Assembly (NCBI GenBank): GCA_028705775.1
Contig: JAQWCW010000022.1
Span: 1-48,062, forward strand
Reading direction: 5' to 3'
Source: Eubacteriales bacterium
Lineage (GTDB): Bacteria; Bacillota; Clostridia; Christensenellales; Aristaeellaceae
Length of the DNA stretch: 48,062 bases
Made by a program: the position numbers and the translations under genes. The notes below the pieces were generated by a model, which made no database searches, was not told the origin of the DNA, and saw only the letters and a program-made list of their open reading frames with translations. Shown piece by piece: positions 23,618 to 32,432 of the stretch (positions within the stretch are counted from its first letter, which is position 1; every line of letters starts with the position of its first letter).

Positions 23618-25381
23618 TCACTCCTTTCGACCCTGCTTGAGGCTCTGTATCCTCAAGACTAACGTCTGCGCCTGTCTGAGCGCTTCCATCCGTTCATCGC
23701 CGTCAAGCTTCTGCATTCTCGCTTTCAGCTCTGCCAGCTCGTCGCTCAGTTTCTGACGCCTTATAACAGTAAGACAGTCCGCCGCCATCTTAATCGCCTG
23801 TTCCCTGTCAGCCGGCGTTTCGCCCGACAGGATAGCCGAAAGCCTGACTCTCGACTGCTCGTCATCCTCTTCTTCAAGTATCTCCGTCGCGCTTTTGCCC
23901 TGTGAAAGCTTTATGGCATAGCCCTTGAGCGTTTCATCGGTAAAATCCTCGACGTCGACCGCCTGACCGAAATCAAAATTTCCGGAAAGCAGCAAAAGCA
24001 AATCTTCCTCTGCTTTCTGACCGTCGCTTTTAGCGTTTTCGCCGGTATAGCTTGCCGCTGACTTCCGCGGAGCTATCGCGGGTTTTGCGTTAAGCTCAAC
24101 ACCGCTTGCCTTAATCTGCTCCATCAATACGTCGCGAGGGAAGCTCGTCTGCGTTTCAAGCCAGCGCAGATGCTCCTCAAGCTCAACCGGTTCCTTTACC
24201 TTGCTGAGAATCCTTGCCGACTCAACGGCAAACTTGACTCTTTCGGACGGCTGCGATAAATCGTACTTGCTCTTTTCGCGCATGAGCCTGTATGTTGTCG
24301 CGTCCAGCGGCTTTAGCTTTTCCACACCCTCAAGCCCGAATTCGCGAACGTATTCGTCGGGGTCGCGCCCATCCGGAAAGAACAGCACCTTGCACGGAAT
24401 GCTTTCCGCCTCGAATATTTCCAGCGCCCGCATTATTGCGTGCTGCCCCGCATTGTCGCCGTCGTAGGAAACCCAGATTTCCGGCGCAAAGCGTTTAAGC
24501 AGCCGAGCCTGCTCGGGAGTAAGCGCCGTGCCTAGCGTTGCAGCCACGCCCTCAATCCCCGCCTGCGAAAGAGATATGACGTCCATATACCCTTCAACGA
24601 GAATAACCCGCTTGATTCCGCGCGCCTTCTTGAGCAGATTGGCGGCGTAAACGCCCATGCGCTTATTGAATACGGGGGTATCGCCGGTATTGAGGTATTT
24701 GGGCTGACCGTCGGTCATGATTCTTCCGCCGAAAGCGATTACCTGCGAATGCTGGTCGATTATCGGAAACATAGCCCTTGAGCGAAACATATCGTAGCTT
24801 TTTCCGTTTTTGTAAACGGTAACTCCGGCTTTCTGGCAGTTATCCAACGAATAGCCCTTATCGAGCAAGTACTGGGTAAGCCCGTCCCACTTGGGAGGAC
24901 AAGCGCCTAAGCCGAACCGCCTGATAGTCTTGTCCGATAAGCCGCGGGCGTAAAAGTAGCGAAGATATTCCTCGCCCTCTTTAAGCCATAGCTGACTGTG
25001 ATAAAACGCAGCCGCTTCACGGTTTATTTCAAGCAGCGTTTCCTTTTCCCTCCGCCGCTCCTCGTAATGGACATCTTCTTCCATCTGCGGAAGCTGCATA
25101 TGCACCATATCCGCAAGATATCTTACCGCCTCGTAAAACTCCAGTCTTTCCATTTCCATTACAAACTGGATGACGGTTCCGCCCGCCTTACAGCCGAAGC
25201 AATAATACATCTGCTTCTCGCCATCCACCGAAAAGGAAGGAGTCTTCTCGTTATGAAACGGGCACAGACCCCAATATCTGCGCCCGTTCTGTTTGAGCGG
25301 TACATAGTGCGATACAATCTGCACGATGTCGGCGCGGCTGCGCAGCTCATCAAGAAACTGGGAAGGAAACCGCATAGCCAT
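23618..25381 (-). CDS. dnaG: DNA primase DnaG
   Basis: A protein of about 587 residues that makes RNA primers at the replication fork. The N-terminal zinc-binding domain has [13 protein letters not shown] and CFGC (CHC2 type). The TOPRIM catalytic core contains [13 protein letters not shown] (about 255-267) and [10 protein letters not shown] (about 310), and a helicase-interacting region forms the C-terminus. The start is uncertain: ATG 25381 is given, ATG 25375 and GTG 25390 are in frame. It sits between dgt and rpoD in the dgt-dnaG-rpoD-trmK unit. Confidence 0.96.
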   Translation of the reverse strand: MAMRFPSQFLDELRSRADIVQIVSHYVPLKQNGRRYWGLCPFHNEKTPSFSVDGEKQMYYCFGCKAGGTVIQFVMEMERLEFYEAVRYLADMVHMQLPQMEEDVHYEERRREKETLLEINREAAAFYHSQLWLKEGEEYLRYFYARGLSDKTIRRFGLGACPPKWDGLTQYLLDKGYSLDNCQKAGVTVYKNGKSYDMFRSRAMFPIIDQHSQVIAFGGRIMTDGQPKYLNTGDTPVFNKRMGVYAANLLKKARGIKRVILVEGYMDVISLSQAGIEGVAATLGTALTPEQARLLKRFAPEIWVSYDGDNAGQHAIMRALEIFEAESIPCKVLFFPDGRDPDEYVREFGLEGVEKLKPLDATTYRLMREKSKYDLSQPSERVKFAVESARILSKVKEPVELEEHLRWLETQTSFPRDVLMEQIKASGVELNAKPAIAPRKSAASYTGENAKSDGQKAEEDLLLLLSGNFDFGQAVDVEDFTDETLKGYAIKLSQGKSATEILEEEDDEQSRVRLSAILSGETPADREQAIKMAADCLTVIRRQKLSDELAELKARMQKLDGDERMEALRQAQTLVLRIQSLKQGRKE

Positions 25382-25476
25382 CGCTTTCACCCGTCCTATT
25401 CTTTCGCCAAAGTACGCGCAATTCCTGCAAAATCAGACTGTCTTTTCGCCATGTTTTCTTATATCGAAAACTCACG

Positions 25477-26481
25477 TTACGGTATTGAGGTAAACGCGGC
25501 GGGCATTACAAGGTCGCGGTAGGTCTTCATTGCGTACCTGTCGGTCATGCAGGCGATATAATCGCACACGGCGCGCTCAAGTCCGTCGGTATAAACAAGC
25601 TGAACGTATTCAATCGGCATCTCGGTCGGATGCTCGCAATAACGCTCGAACATTGTTTCAACCGCCTTTTCGCATTTGGCTTCTTCGCGCTCCTTCCACG
25701 CGTTGTGATAAACCTCTTTGAACATGAAATCCCTCAGCGCGTCCGTGCTTTCCTGAATTTGCGAAGTCATTCTGACGTAATCCCTGTCCATTGAGTTATA
25801 GATAATATCCTTTATCATCGTGTTGATTCTGGCGCTGTGCGTTTTGCCCAGTGTTTCAAGGCACGAGGCGGGCAGCATATGCTCCGCGATTACTCCAGCC
25901 CTGATTGCGTCGTCGATATCATGGTTGATATATGCAATCCTGTCCGCATATCTGACACACATTCCCTCCAAGGTCTGCGGAAGCTCGTCCCCGCAATGCG
26001 TCAGAATCCCGTTTCGCACTTCCCACGTAAGGTTAAGCCCTGTTCCGTTTTCAAGCTTTTCGACTACGCGAAGCGACTGCTCGTTATGCCGGAAGCCGTC
26101 GGGCATTAGTCTGTTCAGCGCGCGCTCGCCCGTATGCCCGAAAGGAGTATGCCCAAGGTCATGCCCGAGCGCAATCGCCTCGGCTAAATCCTCGTTAAGG
26201 AAAAGCCCTCTTGCTATCGTCCTTGCTACCTGACTTACCTCAAGCGTGTGGGTAAGGCGCGTGCGATAATGGTCGCCTTCGGGAGAGAGAAAAACCTGAG
26301 TCTTGTGCTTCAGCCTGCGAAAGGATTTGCAATGGATAATCCTGTCGCGGTCGCGCTGAAAGGCGGTGCGAATTTCGCAATCCTCCTGCGGTTTCTCACG
26401 CCCCTTTGAGTCGACGCTCTTGATTGCGTACGGCGAAAGGCGCTTCTGCTCTTCCTGCTCCCATTTCTCACGAATAGTCAA
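25477..26481 (-). CDS. dgt: Deoxyguanosinetriphosphate triphosphohydrolase-like protein (HD domain)
   Basis: A 334-residue HD-superfamily enzyme that cleaves dNTPs to nucleoside plus triphosphate. Metal ligands are in RTRLTHTLEVSQVARTIARGL and AIALGHDLGHTPFGHTGE (around residues 75-120), with YADRIAYINHDIDDAIRAG downstream. The FRRLKHKTQVF motif near residue 55 is typical. Start is TTG at 26481, with AAAGGAGG 7 bases upstream. It heads the cluster with dnaG, rpoD and trmK, an arrangement widespread in clostridia, and has a sigma-A promoter. Confidence 0.93.
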   Translation of the reverse strand: MTIREKWEQEEQKRLSPYAIKSVDSKGREKPQEDCEIRTAFQRDRDRIIHCKSFRRLKHKTQVFLSPEGDHYRTRLTHTLEVSQVARTIARGLFLNEDLAEAIALGHDLGHTPFGHTGERALNRLMPDGFRHNEQSLRVVEKLENGTGLNLTWEVRNGILTHCGDELPQTLEGMCVRYADRIAYINHDIDDAIRAGVIAEHMLPASCLETLGKTHSARINTMIKDIIYNSMDRDYVRMTSQIQESTDALRDFMFKEVYHNAWKEREEAKCEKAVETMFERYCEHPTEMPIEYVQLVYTDGLERAVCDYIACMTDRYAMKTYRDLVMPAAFTSIP

Positions 26482-26531
26482 GCCGACGCCTCCTTTTGGG
26501 TTTAGGTTATCAAACCTTCATATATCCGTAT

Positions 26532-26560
26532 ATACTACGTTTTTAGGAAAAAACCTTCAA
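26532..26560 (-). promoter_or_regulatory. Sigma-A promoter of the dgt-dnaG-rpoD-trmK operon
   Basis: On the minus strand TTGAAG (26555-26560) and TAGTAT (26532-26537) are separated by 17 bp, 50 bases before the dgt start. Confidence 0.6.
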
Positions 26561-26599
26561 AAGCGCAGACAAACTTTAGATTGGAGCGTTTCCGAGGGC

Positions 26600-26636
26600 A
26601 AAATAAAAGCCCGAAGCGTCAAAGCCTCGGACTTTT
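26600..26636 (-). terminator. Terminator after the nucleotidyltransferase gene
   Basis: AAAAGTCCGA and TCGGGCTTTT (minus strand; 26627-26636 with 26605-26614) pair over ten positions with one wobble, followed by ATTTT. Confidence 0.8.
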
Positions 26637-26650
26637 GTTTTAGCCTTACG

Positions 26651-27565
26651 TCAGTCAATCAGGTTGGGATAAATGCCATCGTCATGCATTTTCTTCAGGG
26701 CGTTCATTACGATAAACTTATCGTCGGGATAGGTTACGCCAATCCAACTGTCAGCGCTGCTGAGAACTGTTACGTCCATCTTGCCCTTGTGCATCATTTC
26801 GTCAACAAAGCTGGGAAGGAGGCATTCTTTCTTGATTTCCTCAGGCTTGAGCGCCTTCATAAACTCAATCATGTATTCCTCAAACGCCGCGAATACGGAG
26901 GGCAGGAAGCCCCAGAAATTCATTGAAACAAGGTCGTGCAAGTCGAGCATATCGCCGTCGGAATTCTTTTCGATATCGCGGATCGTTCCGTCCGGAAAGG
27001 TAACAATTTTATAGGTTTCGGTAACCTTTTCAAGCTTGCCGTCCTTATTTACGGAGCATACGCCGCGGGTTACTGCCCCGTTTTCCGATACGGTGTTCTT
27101 GAGATAATAGGCAACCATGCAAGCCTGCATTTTTTCATTATCGCGCATTGCGTCAAGCTTTGCGGCAATCGTCCTGAACGCGTCCGCTCCGTAAAAATCG
27201 TCGGCGTTGATAACCGCGAACGGCTCCTTGACGACATCCTTCGCGCTGAGAACCGCATGAACGGTTCCGTAGGGCTTTACCCTGCCTTCCTGCGCCATGA
27301 AGCCGCCGGGGAGGTTGTCAAAGCTCTGGAATGCATAATCCACTTTGACTTTCTTGGAAATCCTGTCGCCGATAACCTCGTGGAATTTTTCCTTCATATC
27401 GGGCTTGATAACGAAAACAACCTTGTTAAAGCCTGCGGCAACCGCGTCGTGAATCGAATAATCCATAAGTATTTCACCGTCCGGACCGAGCGAAGCAATC
27501 TGCTTATCGCCGCCGAAACGTGAGCCAAGCCCTGCCGCCATAATGAGCAGCGTTTTATCGGACAT
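26651..27565 (-). CDS. Sugar nucleotidyltransferase (NTP-transferase domain)
   Basis: A 304-residue nucleotidyltransferase. The N-terminal signature LLIMAAGLGSRFGGDKQ (residues 6-22) binds the nucleotide, and VINADDFYG near 118 carries the metal-binding aspartates. GTVHAVLSAKDVV and YLKNTVSENGAVTRGVC also fit NDP-sugar pyrophosphorylases. Such enzymes make NDP-sugars or CDP-alcohols from sugar phosphates and NTPs; which substrate is used here cannot be told. Start ATG at 27565 follows AGGAGG by 9 bases. It is a single-gene unit with its own promoter and terminator. Confidence 0.85.
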   Translation of the reverse strand: MSDKTLLIMAAGLGSRFGGDKQIASLGPDGEILMDYSIHDAVAAGFNKVVFVIKPDMKEKFHEVIGDRISKKVKVDYAFQSFDNLPGGFMAQEGRVKPYGTVHAVLSAKDVVKEPFAVINADDFYGADAFRTIAAKLDAMRDNEKMQACMVAYYLKNTVSENGAVTRGVCSVNKDGKLEKVTETYKIVTFPDGTIRDIEKNSDGDMLDLHDLVSMNFWGFLPSVFAAFEEYMIEFMKALKPEEIKKECLLPSFVDEMMHKGKMDVTVLSSADSWIGVTYPDDKFIVMNALKKMHDDGIYPNLID

Positions 27566-27601
27566 ATCTTTCAGCCTCCTAAATTGTTTATCTTTTAAGA
27601 T

Positions 27602-27630
27602 ATTTTACAGCAAACGAGCATTATTGTCAA
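27602..27630 (-). promoter_or_regulatory. Sigma-A promoter of the nucleotidyltransferase gene
   Basis: On the minus strand a perfect TTGACA (27625-27630) and TAAAAT (27602-27607) are separated by 17 bp. Confidence 0.8.
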
Positions 27631-27664
27631 ACGCGGACTTCTTGCCGTTCAAGACGGGAATTAC

Positions 27665-27717
27665 AGAAAAAATCCGGAGTCAAGGCTTTGACTTTCAAGC
27701 AAAGCATCGGCTCCGGA
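27665..27717 (-). terminator. Terminator of the queH-glycosidase operon
   Basis: TCCGGAG (27711-27717 on the minus strand) pairs with CTCCGGA (27673-27679), with an inner GCTTTG/CAAAGC stem, followed by TTTTTT at 27667-27672. It directly follows the GH43 stop codon. Confidence 0.85.
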
Positions 27718-27724
27718 AAAGCGC

Positions 27725-28582
27725 TCAGTACAGGGCTGACTCCTCAATCTGAATAAACTTCGGGCGCTCAAGCAGCTTCTCATTCGGCGAGTGCAGCGTC
27801 AGCATAAGCTGACCGTCAAGCGTTCTGAAAAGCATTCCGTGCCCTCCGTCCTTTTCAAATACAGGCGTTTCTTTCTGCGTAAAATCGCCGGTAATATCAC
27901 CGCTTGAGGATTTTGCGCAGGCAAGCGCATAACCGCCTGCTGAAAAGCTCGACCAAAGCAGGAAAAGCGTACCGTCAGAGGCGCGATAGCAGAACGGCCC
28001 GTCGGTCACATAACCGTCAATTCCGGAGCGCTTATGATGAACAGTCTTAATCCACGGCTGCGCCTCGGATGCATGGAACAGCAGCTTTGCCTCGCCGTCT
28101 GCGCCGGAAAGGTCGTCTTTTAGTGGAATTCTGCATATTTCGCCGTCTCCGACCTGCGTCCATTCGTGGCAGAACACCATGTACGGCTTCCCATGTGGCG
28201 ATACATACAGCGTTCCGTCAAGGCATTCCCAACCATTTGGAGTAACGTTTCCGCTGCTCCACGGCACGAACGGGCCGACAGGGCTTTCTGCACGGAGGAC
28301 GTTTGTTCCCCTGTTTACCCCGTCTTTTTTGAAGCTGGCGAACATATAGAACGCGCCTTTGTATTGATAAACCTCAGGCGCCCAATAGTTCTGGTCAGCC
28401 CAGAAGCTTCCGTCGTTATGGAAGCATTCCTGCTTCTGCCAGTTCTCCATATCGGCGCTTATGTAAACATCAAAGCCGTCGGCAGCTCCCCAGCAGGTTT
28501 CGCCGCGAGTGCCGTACATATAATAGTTGCCCTCGTATACCAGTACGAACGGGTCGCGTATGTTGATTTCTGCGGTTTTCAT
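27725..28582 (-). CDS. Glycoside hydrolase family 43-like, cytoplasmic
   Basis: A 285-residue five-bladed beta-propeller glycosidase. It starts MKTAEINIRDPFVLVYEGNYYMYGTRG, with the catalytic-base Asp in RDPF, and YWAPEVYQYKGAFYMFASF near residue 70 is the usual second blade. DGYVTDGPFCYR and HGMLFRTLDG occur later. GH43 enzymes release arabinose or xylose from plant-wall oligosaccharides, though this short type is poorly characterised. No signal peptide. ATG 28582 was chosen because it begins right at the conserved region; GTG 28591, overlapping the GH4 stop, is possible. Last gene of the four-gene operon. Confidence 0.83.
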   Translation of the reverse strand: MKTAEINIRDPFVLVYEGNYYMYGTRGETCWGAADGFDVYISADMENWQKQECFHNDGSFWADQNYWAPEVYQYKGAFYMFASFKKDGVNRGTNVLRAESPVGPFVPWSSGNVTPNGWECLDGTLYVSPHGKPYMVFCHEWTQVGDGEICRIPLKDDLSGADGEAKLLFHASEAQPWIKTVHHKRSGIDGYVTDGPFCYRASDGTLFLLWSSFSAGGYALACAKSSSGDITGDFTQKETPVFEKDGGHGMLFRTLDGQLMLTLHSPNEKLLERPKFIQIEESALY

Positions 28583-28587
28583 TTCAA

Positions 28588-29982
28588 TCACTCAAACCAT
28601 CCTTCGGGAAGATACTTGCGCTGATTCAAAAGCATTTCGTCAAACAGCTTCTGACCGTCCTCGGGCATTATTCCACCGAGCTGCGGGTCGTTCATGAAGG
28701 TTGTAAAACCAAGCTTTCTGTCGCAGGCAAGAGCGGTTTTCAGGGTGTTTTCATGATTGCAGATATGGCGCATCACCATCGCCTGCACGTCGCTCTTGAG
28801 TTCTCCCGCATAAATTGGGCGAATGCAGTTCTTGCCGAAGTATGCGTTCGTTTCGACAACCGAGCCGATTGGCAGATTCGGAATCTGACCGCGGTTCGGA
28901 ATGTTTACGTTGCTAATCATATCGCCAAGCCCGAGAACAGCCTTGAGAAGAAGATGCCCCTCCTCGCCGGAGCCTCCGAGCTTGATTTCCTCCTTGCCTG
29001 AAGCAAGGTCGTCGCTGCGCTTGAGCCTCTCTGCCAAATCCTTAACGCGCCAATCAACGGTCGTCAGCGAGAATTTCCAGCTTTCAACCGTTTTGGGGTC
29101 ATGCAGATACCACGGCGGCATGAATTCAGCAAGATGCCTGTCGCCAGCGGCGGCAATCAAACCGTAGCGGCGGAACAAATCGAATTTCACCCTGTGCGCG
29201 CAGTCGAAAACGGAGTTCATCCAGTTGTCGTCATGCCCCTTGGAATATCCGCTTTCGTAATACTTATCGACGAAATCACGGTAAAGCGGGAACAAATCCA
29301 TTCCCTTGTAGGTCGCTTCGGTAATCCACGTGAAATGGTTTATTCCCGAAACGGTTGTGTGTATTTCCTGACGCTCAACTCCGCTTATTCCGCATTCGGT
29401 TTCAAGCATTGCGGCAAGCAGCTTCTGAGTTCCGAAAACCTCATGGCAGCATCCAAACGCCTTGATTTCCGGAAATACCTCATACAGAGTGCGGACGCAC
29501 AGGCTCATCGGGTTGGTATAGTTGATGACCCAAGCGTTCGGCGCGTAGTTTTTAATTGCGTTTCCGATTTCCACATACATCGGTATCGTTCGCATGGCGC
29601 GCATAAAGCCGCCCGCGCCCGCCGTATCGCCTACAGGCTGCCAGATTCCGTACTTTTCGGGCGCGTGTACGTCCGAGCGCATTTCCTCGAAAGTGCCGGG
29701 CAGTATTGAAGCAACGACAAAGTCCGCGCCCTCAAGCCCTTCCTTAAGGCTGTCTGCAACCGTGAGCTGCCAGTGCGACTTTGCGTCCGGATGAGCCATT
29801 ATTTTGTCCCCGATAACCTTATTGCGCTCAGCCGCTGCCCTGTCGATATCGTAAAGGCGAACCGTTCCGGAAATCTGCTCGTCCATCGCAATGTCCTTAA
29901 GAAAGCCCCATGCCCAGCCGCGCGAGCCGCCGCCGATGTAGCAAACAACCAAGTCCTTGACCGTATTTCCCTCGTAACGCAT
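28588..29982 (-). CDS. Glycoside hydrolase family 4 (possible alpha-galacturonidase)
   Basis: A 464-residue NAD- and metal-dependent glycosidase that works by oxidation and elimination. The Rossmann motif CYIGGGSRGWAWG is at residues 14-26, NYTNPMS lies near 155, and the metal ligands are in CCHEVFG and GINHFTW. The residues after the metal-binding cysteine sort GH4 enzymes: as I recall, CHEV is the pattern of the LplD alpha-galacturonidases, while alpha-galactosidases have CHSV. That would fit pectin breakdown and is an inference. ATG 29982 follows GGGAGGGG by about 7 bases. It lies between the MGH1-like and GH43 genes. Confidence 0.88.
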   Translation of the reverse strand: MRYEGNTVKDLVVCYIGGGSRGWAWGFLKDIAMDEQISGTVRLYDIDRAAAERNKVIGDKIMAHPDAKSHWQLTVADSLKEGLEGADFVVASILPGTFEEMRSDVHAPEKYGIWQPVGDTAGAGGFMRAMRTIPMYVEIGNAIKNYAPNAWVINYTNPMSLCVRTLYEVFPEIKAFGCCHEVFGTQKLLAAMLETECGISGVERQEIHTTVSGINHFTWITEATYKGMDLFPLYRDFVDKYYESGYSKGHDDNWMNSVFDCAHRVKFDLFRRYGLIAAAGDRHLAEFMPPWYLHDPKTVESWKFSLTTVDWRVKDLAERLKRSDDLASGKEEIKLGGSGEEGHLLLKAVLGLGDMISNVNIPNRGQIPNLPIGSVVETNAYFGKNCIRPIYAGELKSDVQAMVMRHICNHENTLKTALACDRKLGFTTFMNDPQLGGIMPEDGQKLFDEMLLNQRKYLPEGWFE

Positions 29983-30024
29983 TAAAAGCCCCTCCCGAAT
30001 CATAATCCGCTTTTGCGGAAAGAA

Positions 30025-31437
30025 TCACAAGTTTATTTCACGGATTTTTTCGCCGCGAAGATTGGTTACAATAATCTGCCCGCAGTCATAGCAGCCGGTT
30101 TCCTTGCCGCCAACAAGAATCTTTACGCGTTTGCCGTCGCTTTCTACGGCGTATGAGCGGTTGTTCCATATCTGCTCATAGCGGCAGGCTGCGCCTCCAA
30201 GCGCGCCGAAATGAACCGTCCCGCGCGAAATATGCACTCCGTAAAGGCGGGAAATATACTCCATAACAGCAAGCATTGTCGGCCCGTACGCGTCCTTAGG
30301 CTTGCCTGTTTCGGCGTTTATTTCAACCGAAGGGCGCATCGTGAACGGGTCAAACTGCTGAGTGAAAACTTCCTCCATGCCTGCCGCCTCGAAAAGCTTG
30401 CCGGCAAGCAAAGGATACAAACGCTGCCAGCCGTAATTTTCTAGGGCGCGAATCGCGCGCTGATAGGTAAGCCCCTCGCACTGACCGCTCCAGTTGTTCG
30501 TGTTTATATTCCGGAATGCCTTATCGGAAACAGAAACGCTCGGCATCGGCATATTTGTCATGAACTCATTTGGGTTAAGCAAATGCTCGCGCACAAATCT
30601 GTCCGCCATGCCTTCAGATATCGAACCCCAATACATACAGCGAAGCGTGTTATGGCTGAGAACGTCAATCTTTTTGCCGGTTTTGTCAATGTCAAAGCAC
30701 GCGCCGCGCTCACCGTCCCACAGCTTATTCCTGATAACTCCCGATACGTCCTCGGCTTTTCTTCTCCACCCAAGAGCAGAGTTCTCGTCGCCGGTAATCT
30801 TATATATTTCCTCAAGCGTTTTGCGCGCCGAATATGAATAGCTCATGAAATCCATTGACGCCATCGGCACGACGGAGCTGTTTCGGGGCGGGGTTTCCTC
30901 CGTCCATGCGTTAGGCGCGTCGCCGTATCTTACGGCGTTATCCTCGCCCGTATCGTATACGCACCAGCTTTCAAGTATACCGTCGCCGTTGCTGTCGCGC
31001 ACTTTCCAAAGATAAGAATCGAATTTTTCAAGGCAACCCTTCAAAAGCTCCAGATACTCGCGGTTTTCTCCCGCAAGATAGTACATATCAAGAGCCGGAG
31101 CGGGAAGGCAAAAGCCTTGGAACTTGTTGAACTGGGGAACGACCCTACCGTTTTCAAGAGCGATGCTCCCCGGTATTCTGCCGTCCTCCCTTTGATTAAG
31201 CATGAACATCAGCTGATTATTAAGCCCGACGGACAGATTTCTTTTTGCATACATTTCGCCGCCCATCGGCTGAGTTTCGAGCCAAATCTTTTCATACCCG
31301 CCGCCCTCGACAAGCACGTTCGTTCCGTCAAAAGACTTTACATTGCCCCTGCATTTCTCCTCTGCCGAATTATAAAGCTTCTTAAGCTTGCTGTCGGCGG
31401 TTGAGAAGCTGACAGACGTATTTGGCAAACCGCTCAT
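30025..31437 (-). CDS. Six-hairpin glycosidase, MGH1-like family
   Basis: A 470-residue protein with the alpha/alpha-barrel pattern of MGH1-like, trehalase-type and GH63-related glycosidases. Landmarks are WLETQPMGGEMYAKRN (about 52-67), DGRIPGSIALENGRVV, DSNGDGILESWCVYDTGEDN (about 147-166, likely holding a catalytic acid) and NNWSGQCEGLTYQRAIRALENYGW. It ends in a small beta domain. No signal peptide, so it acts on imported sugars. The start overlaps the queH stop by ATGA and has GGAGG 9 bases upstream. The substrate is unknown; the operon partners suggest uronic-acid or arabinose-containing oligosaccharides. Confidence 0.78.
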   Translation of the reverse strand: MSGLPNTSVSFSTADSKLKKLYNSAEEKCRGNVKSFDGTNVLVEGGGYEKIWLETQPMGGEMYAKRNLSVGLNNQLMFMLNQREDGRIPGSIALENGRVVPQFNKFQGFCLPAPALDMYYLAGENREYLELLKGCLEKFDSYLWKVRDSNGDGILESWCVYDTGEDNAVRYGDAPNAWTEETPPRNSSVVPMASMDFMSYSYSARKTLEEIYKITGDENSALGWRRKAEDVSGVIRNKLWDGERGACFDIDKTGKKIDVLSHNTLRCMYWGSISEGMADRFVREHLLNPNEFMTNMPMPSVSVSDKAFRNINTNNWSGQCEGLTYQRAIRALENYGWQRLYPLLAGKLFEAAGMEEVFTQQFDPFTMRPSVEINAETGKPKDAYGPTMLAVMEYISRLYGVHISRGTVHFGALGGAACRYEQIWNNRSYAVESDGKRVKILVGGKETGCYDCGQIIVTNLRGEKIREINL

Positions 31438-32006
31438 TTCTTCTCATCCTCCGGCTTCGTTTCGATAGGTTTTTTCTTTTTACGATAGCGTTCTTCCTCG
31501 CTGAAAACGCAGCCGCAGTACTTTTGCATATACAGCGAAAGCTCCCGCGCCTCGTCCTGACCCTGACGAAACAAAGGTCTGAAATCTCTGTAAAGGAACT
31601 CTATACCGGTTTCGCGGGCAATTCTTTCGCCTGTTTGCTTTATCAGCTCATGCTTCTGATACGGGCTGATGAGGAGCGTTGTGGTAAACGCGTCCAAATT
31701 CAGCTCCTTCGCGCGCTTGGCGGTATACTCAAGGCGTGAGCTGTAACAAAAGTCACACCTGTTATCATAATCAGGATAGATATTACTAATAAAATATCTG
31801 AGACCGTACTCTCCCTCGGTAAGCAGAGGAAGCTGAATTGATTTTGCATAGTCGACAAGCGTGAGCCTTCTTGCCTTGTACTCCGTAAACGGATGTATAT
31901 TCGGATTGTACCAAAGCCCGCAAAGCTCGCCTACATTCTCGCTTCTCAGCTCCTTAATACACGCTACGGAGCATGGCGCGCAGCAGATATGCACAAGCAC
32001 TTTCAT
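31434..32006 (-). CDS. queH: Epoxyqueuosine reductase QueH
   Basis: A 190-residue enzyme performing the last step of queuosine synthesis at tRNA wobble position 34, reduction of epoxyqueuosine. It has the HICCAPCSVACI motif (Cys8, Cys9, Cys12) and the paired NRCDFCYSSRL and KYCGCVFSEEERY cysteines that bind an Fe-S cluster plus a second iron. Length and motifs are complete, with a charged Lys/Glu tail. It heads an operon with three glycosidases, to which it has no evident functional link; the overlap with the next gene shows co-transcription. Confidence 0.94.
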   Translation of the reverse strand: MKVLVHICCAPCSVACIKELRSENVGELCGLWYNPNIHPFTEYKARRLTLVDYAKSIQLPLLTEGEYGLRYFISNIYPDYDNRCDFCYSSRLEYTAKRAKELNLDAFTTTLLISPYQKHELIKQTGERIARETGIEFLYRDFRPLFRQGQDEARELSLYMQKYCGCVFSEEERYRKKKKPIETKPEDEKK

Positions 32007-32144
32007 AGTAAATACGGCTTCCCTTCATTGCGTTACCGCCGATTATGACTCAAATCATTCATAGAATACACCAATTGAAAGCCTGTGTCCATCGCCCATG
32101 TATACTTATATTTTTTCATTTATCAACTTTTTTCAAAAAAGGGA

Positions 32145-32173
32145 TTGACTTTGAAGCACCGATAAGCTATACT
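32145..32173 (+). promoter_or_regulatory. Promoter of the tRNA pair
   Basis: TTGACT (32145-32150) and TATACT (32168-32173) are separated by 17 bp, 30 bases before the first tRNA. Confidence 0.8.
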
Positions 32174-32202
32174 AACTTTCGTCGCGTGAAGCGGCTTTAC
32201 AT

Positions 32203-32279
<77 letters not shown>

Positions 32280-32283
32280 TTTC

Positions 32284-32360
32284 GGCTACGTAGCTCAGTT
32301 GGCTAGAGCATTCGGTTCATACCCGGAGTGTCGTAGGTTCGACTCCTACCGTAGCCACCA
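32284..32360 (+). tRNA. Elongator tRNA-Met (CAT)
   Basis: A 77-nt cloverleaf with acceptor GGCTACG/CGTAGCC, anticodon loop TTCATAC and encoded CCA. The paired acceptor end distinguishes it from the initiator. A CAT anticodon could also belong to a lysidine-modified tRNA-Ile, but the anticodon arm looks like elongator Met. It lies 4 bases after the initiator tRNA. Confidence 0.93.
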
Positions 32361-32363
32361 TAA

Positions 32364-32395
32364 CAAGCCTGAGAAATCAGGCTTGTTTTTATTTT
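32364..32395 (+). terminator. Terminator of the tRNA pair
   Basis: CAAGCCTGA (32364-32372), a GAAA loop and TCAGGCTTG (32377-32385) form a perfect 9-bp hairpin followed by TTTTTATTTT. Confidence 0.95.
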
Positions 32396-32432
32396 AGTAT
32401 GCTTTTGAAGTCAGCATATAGCTGTTGCTCCG

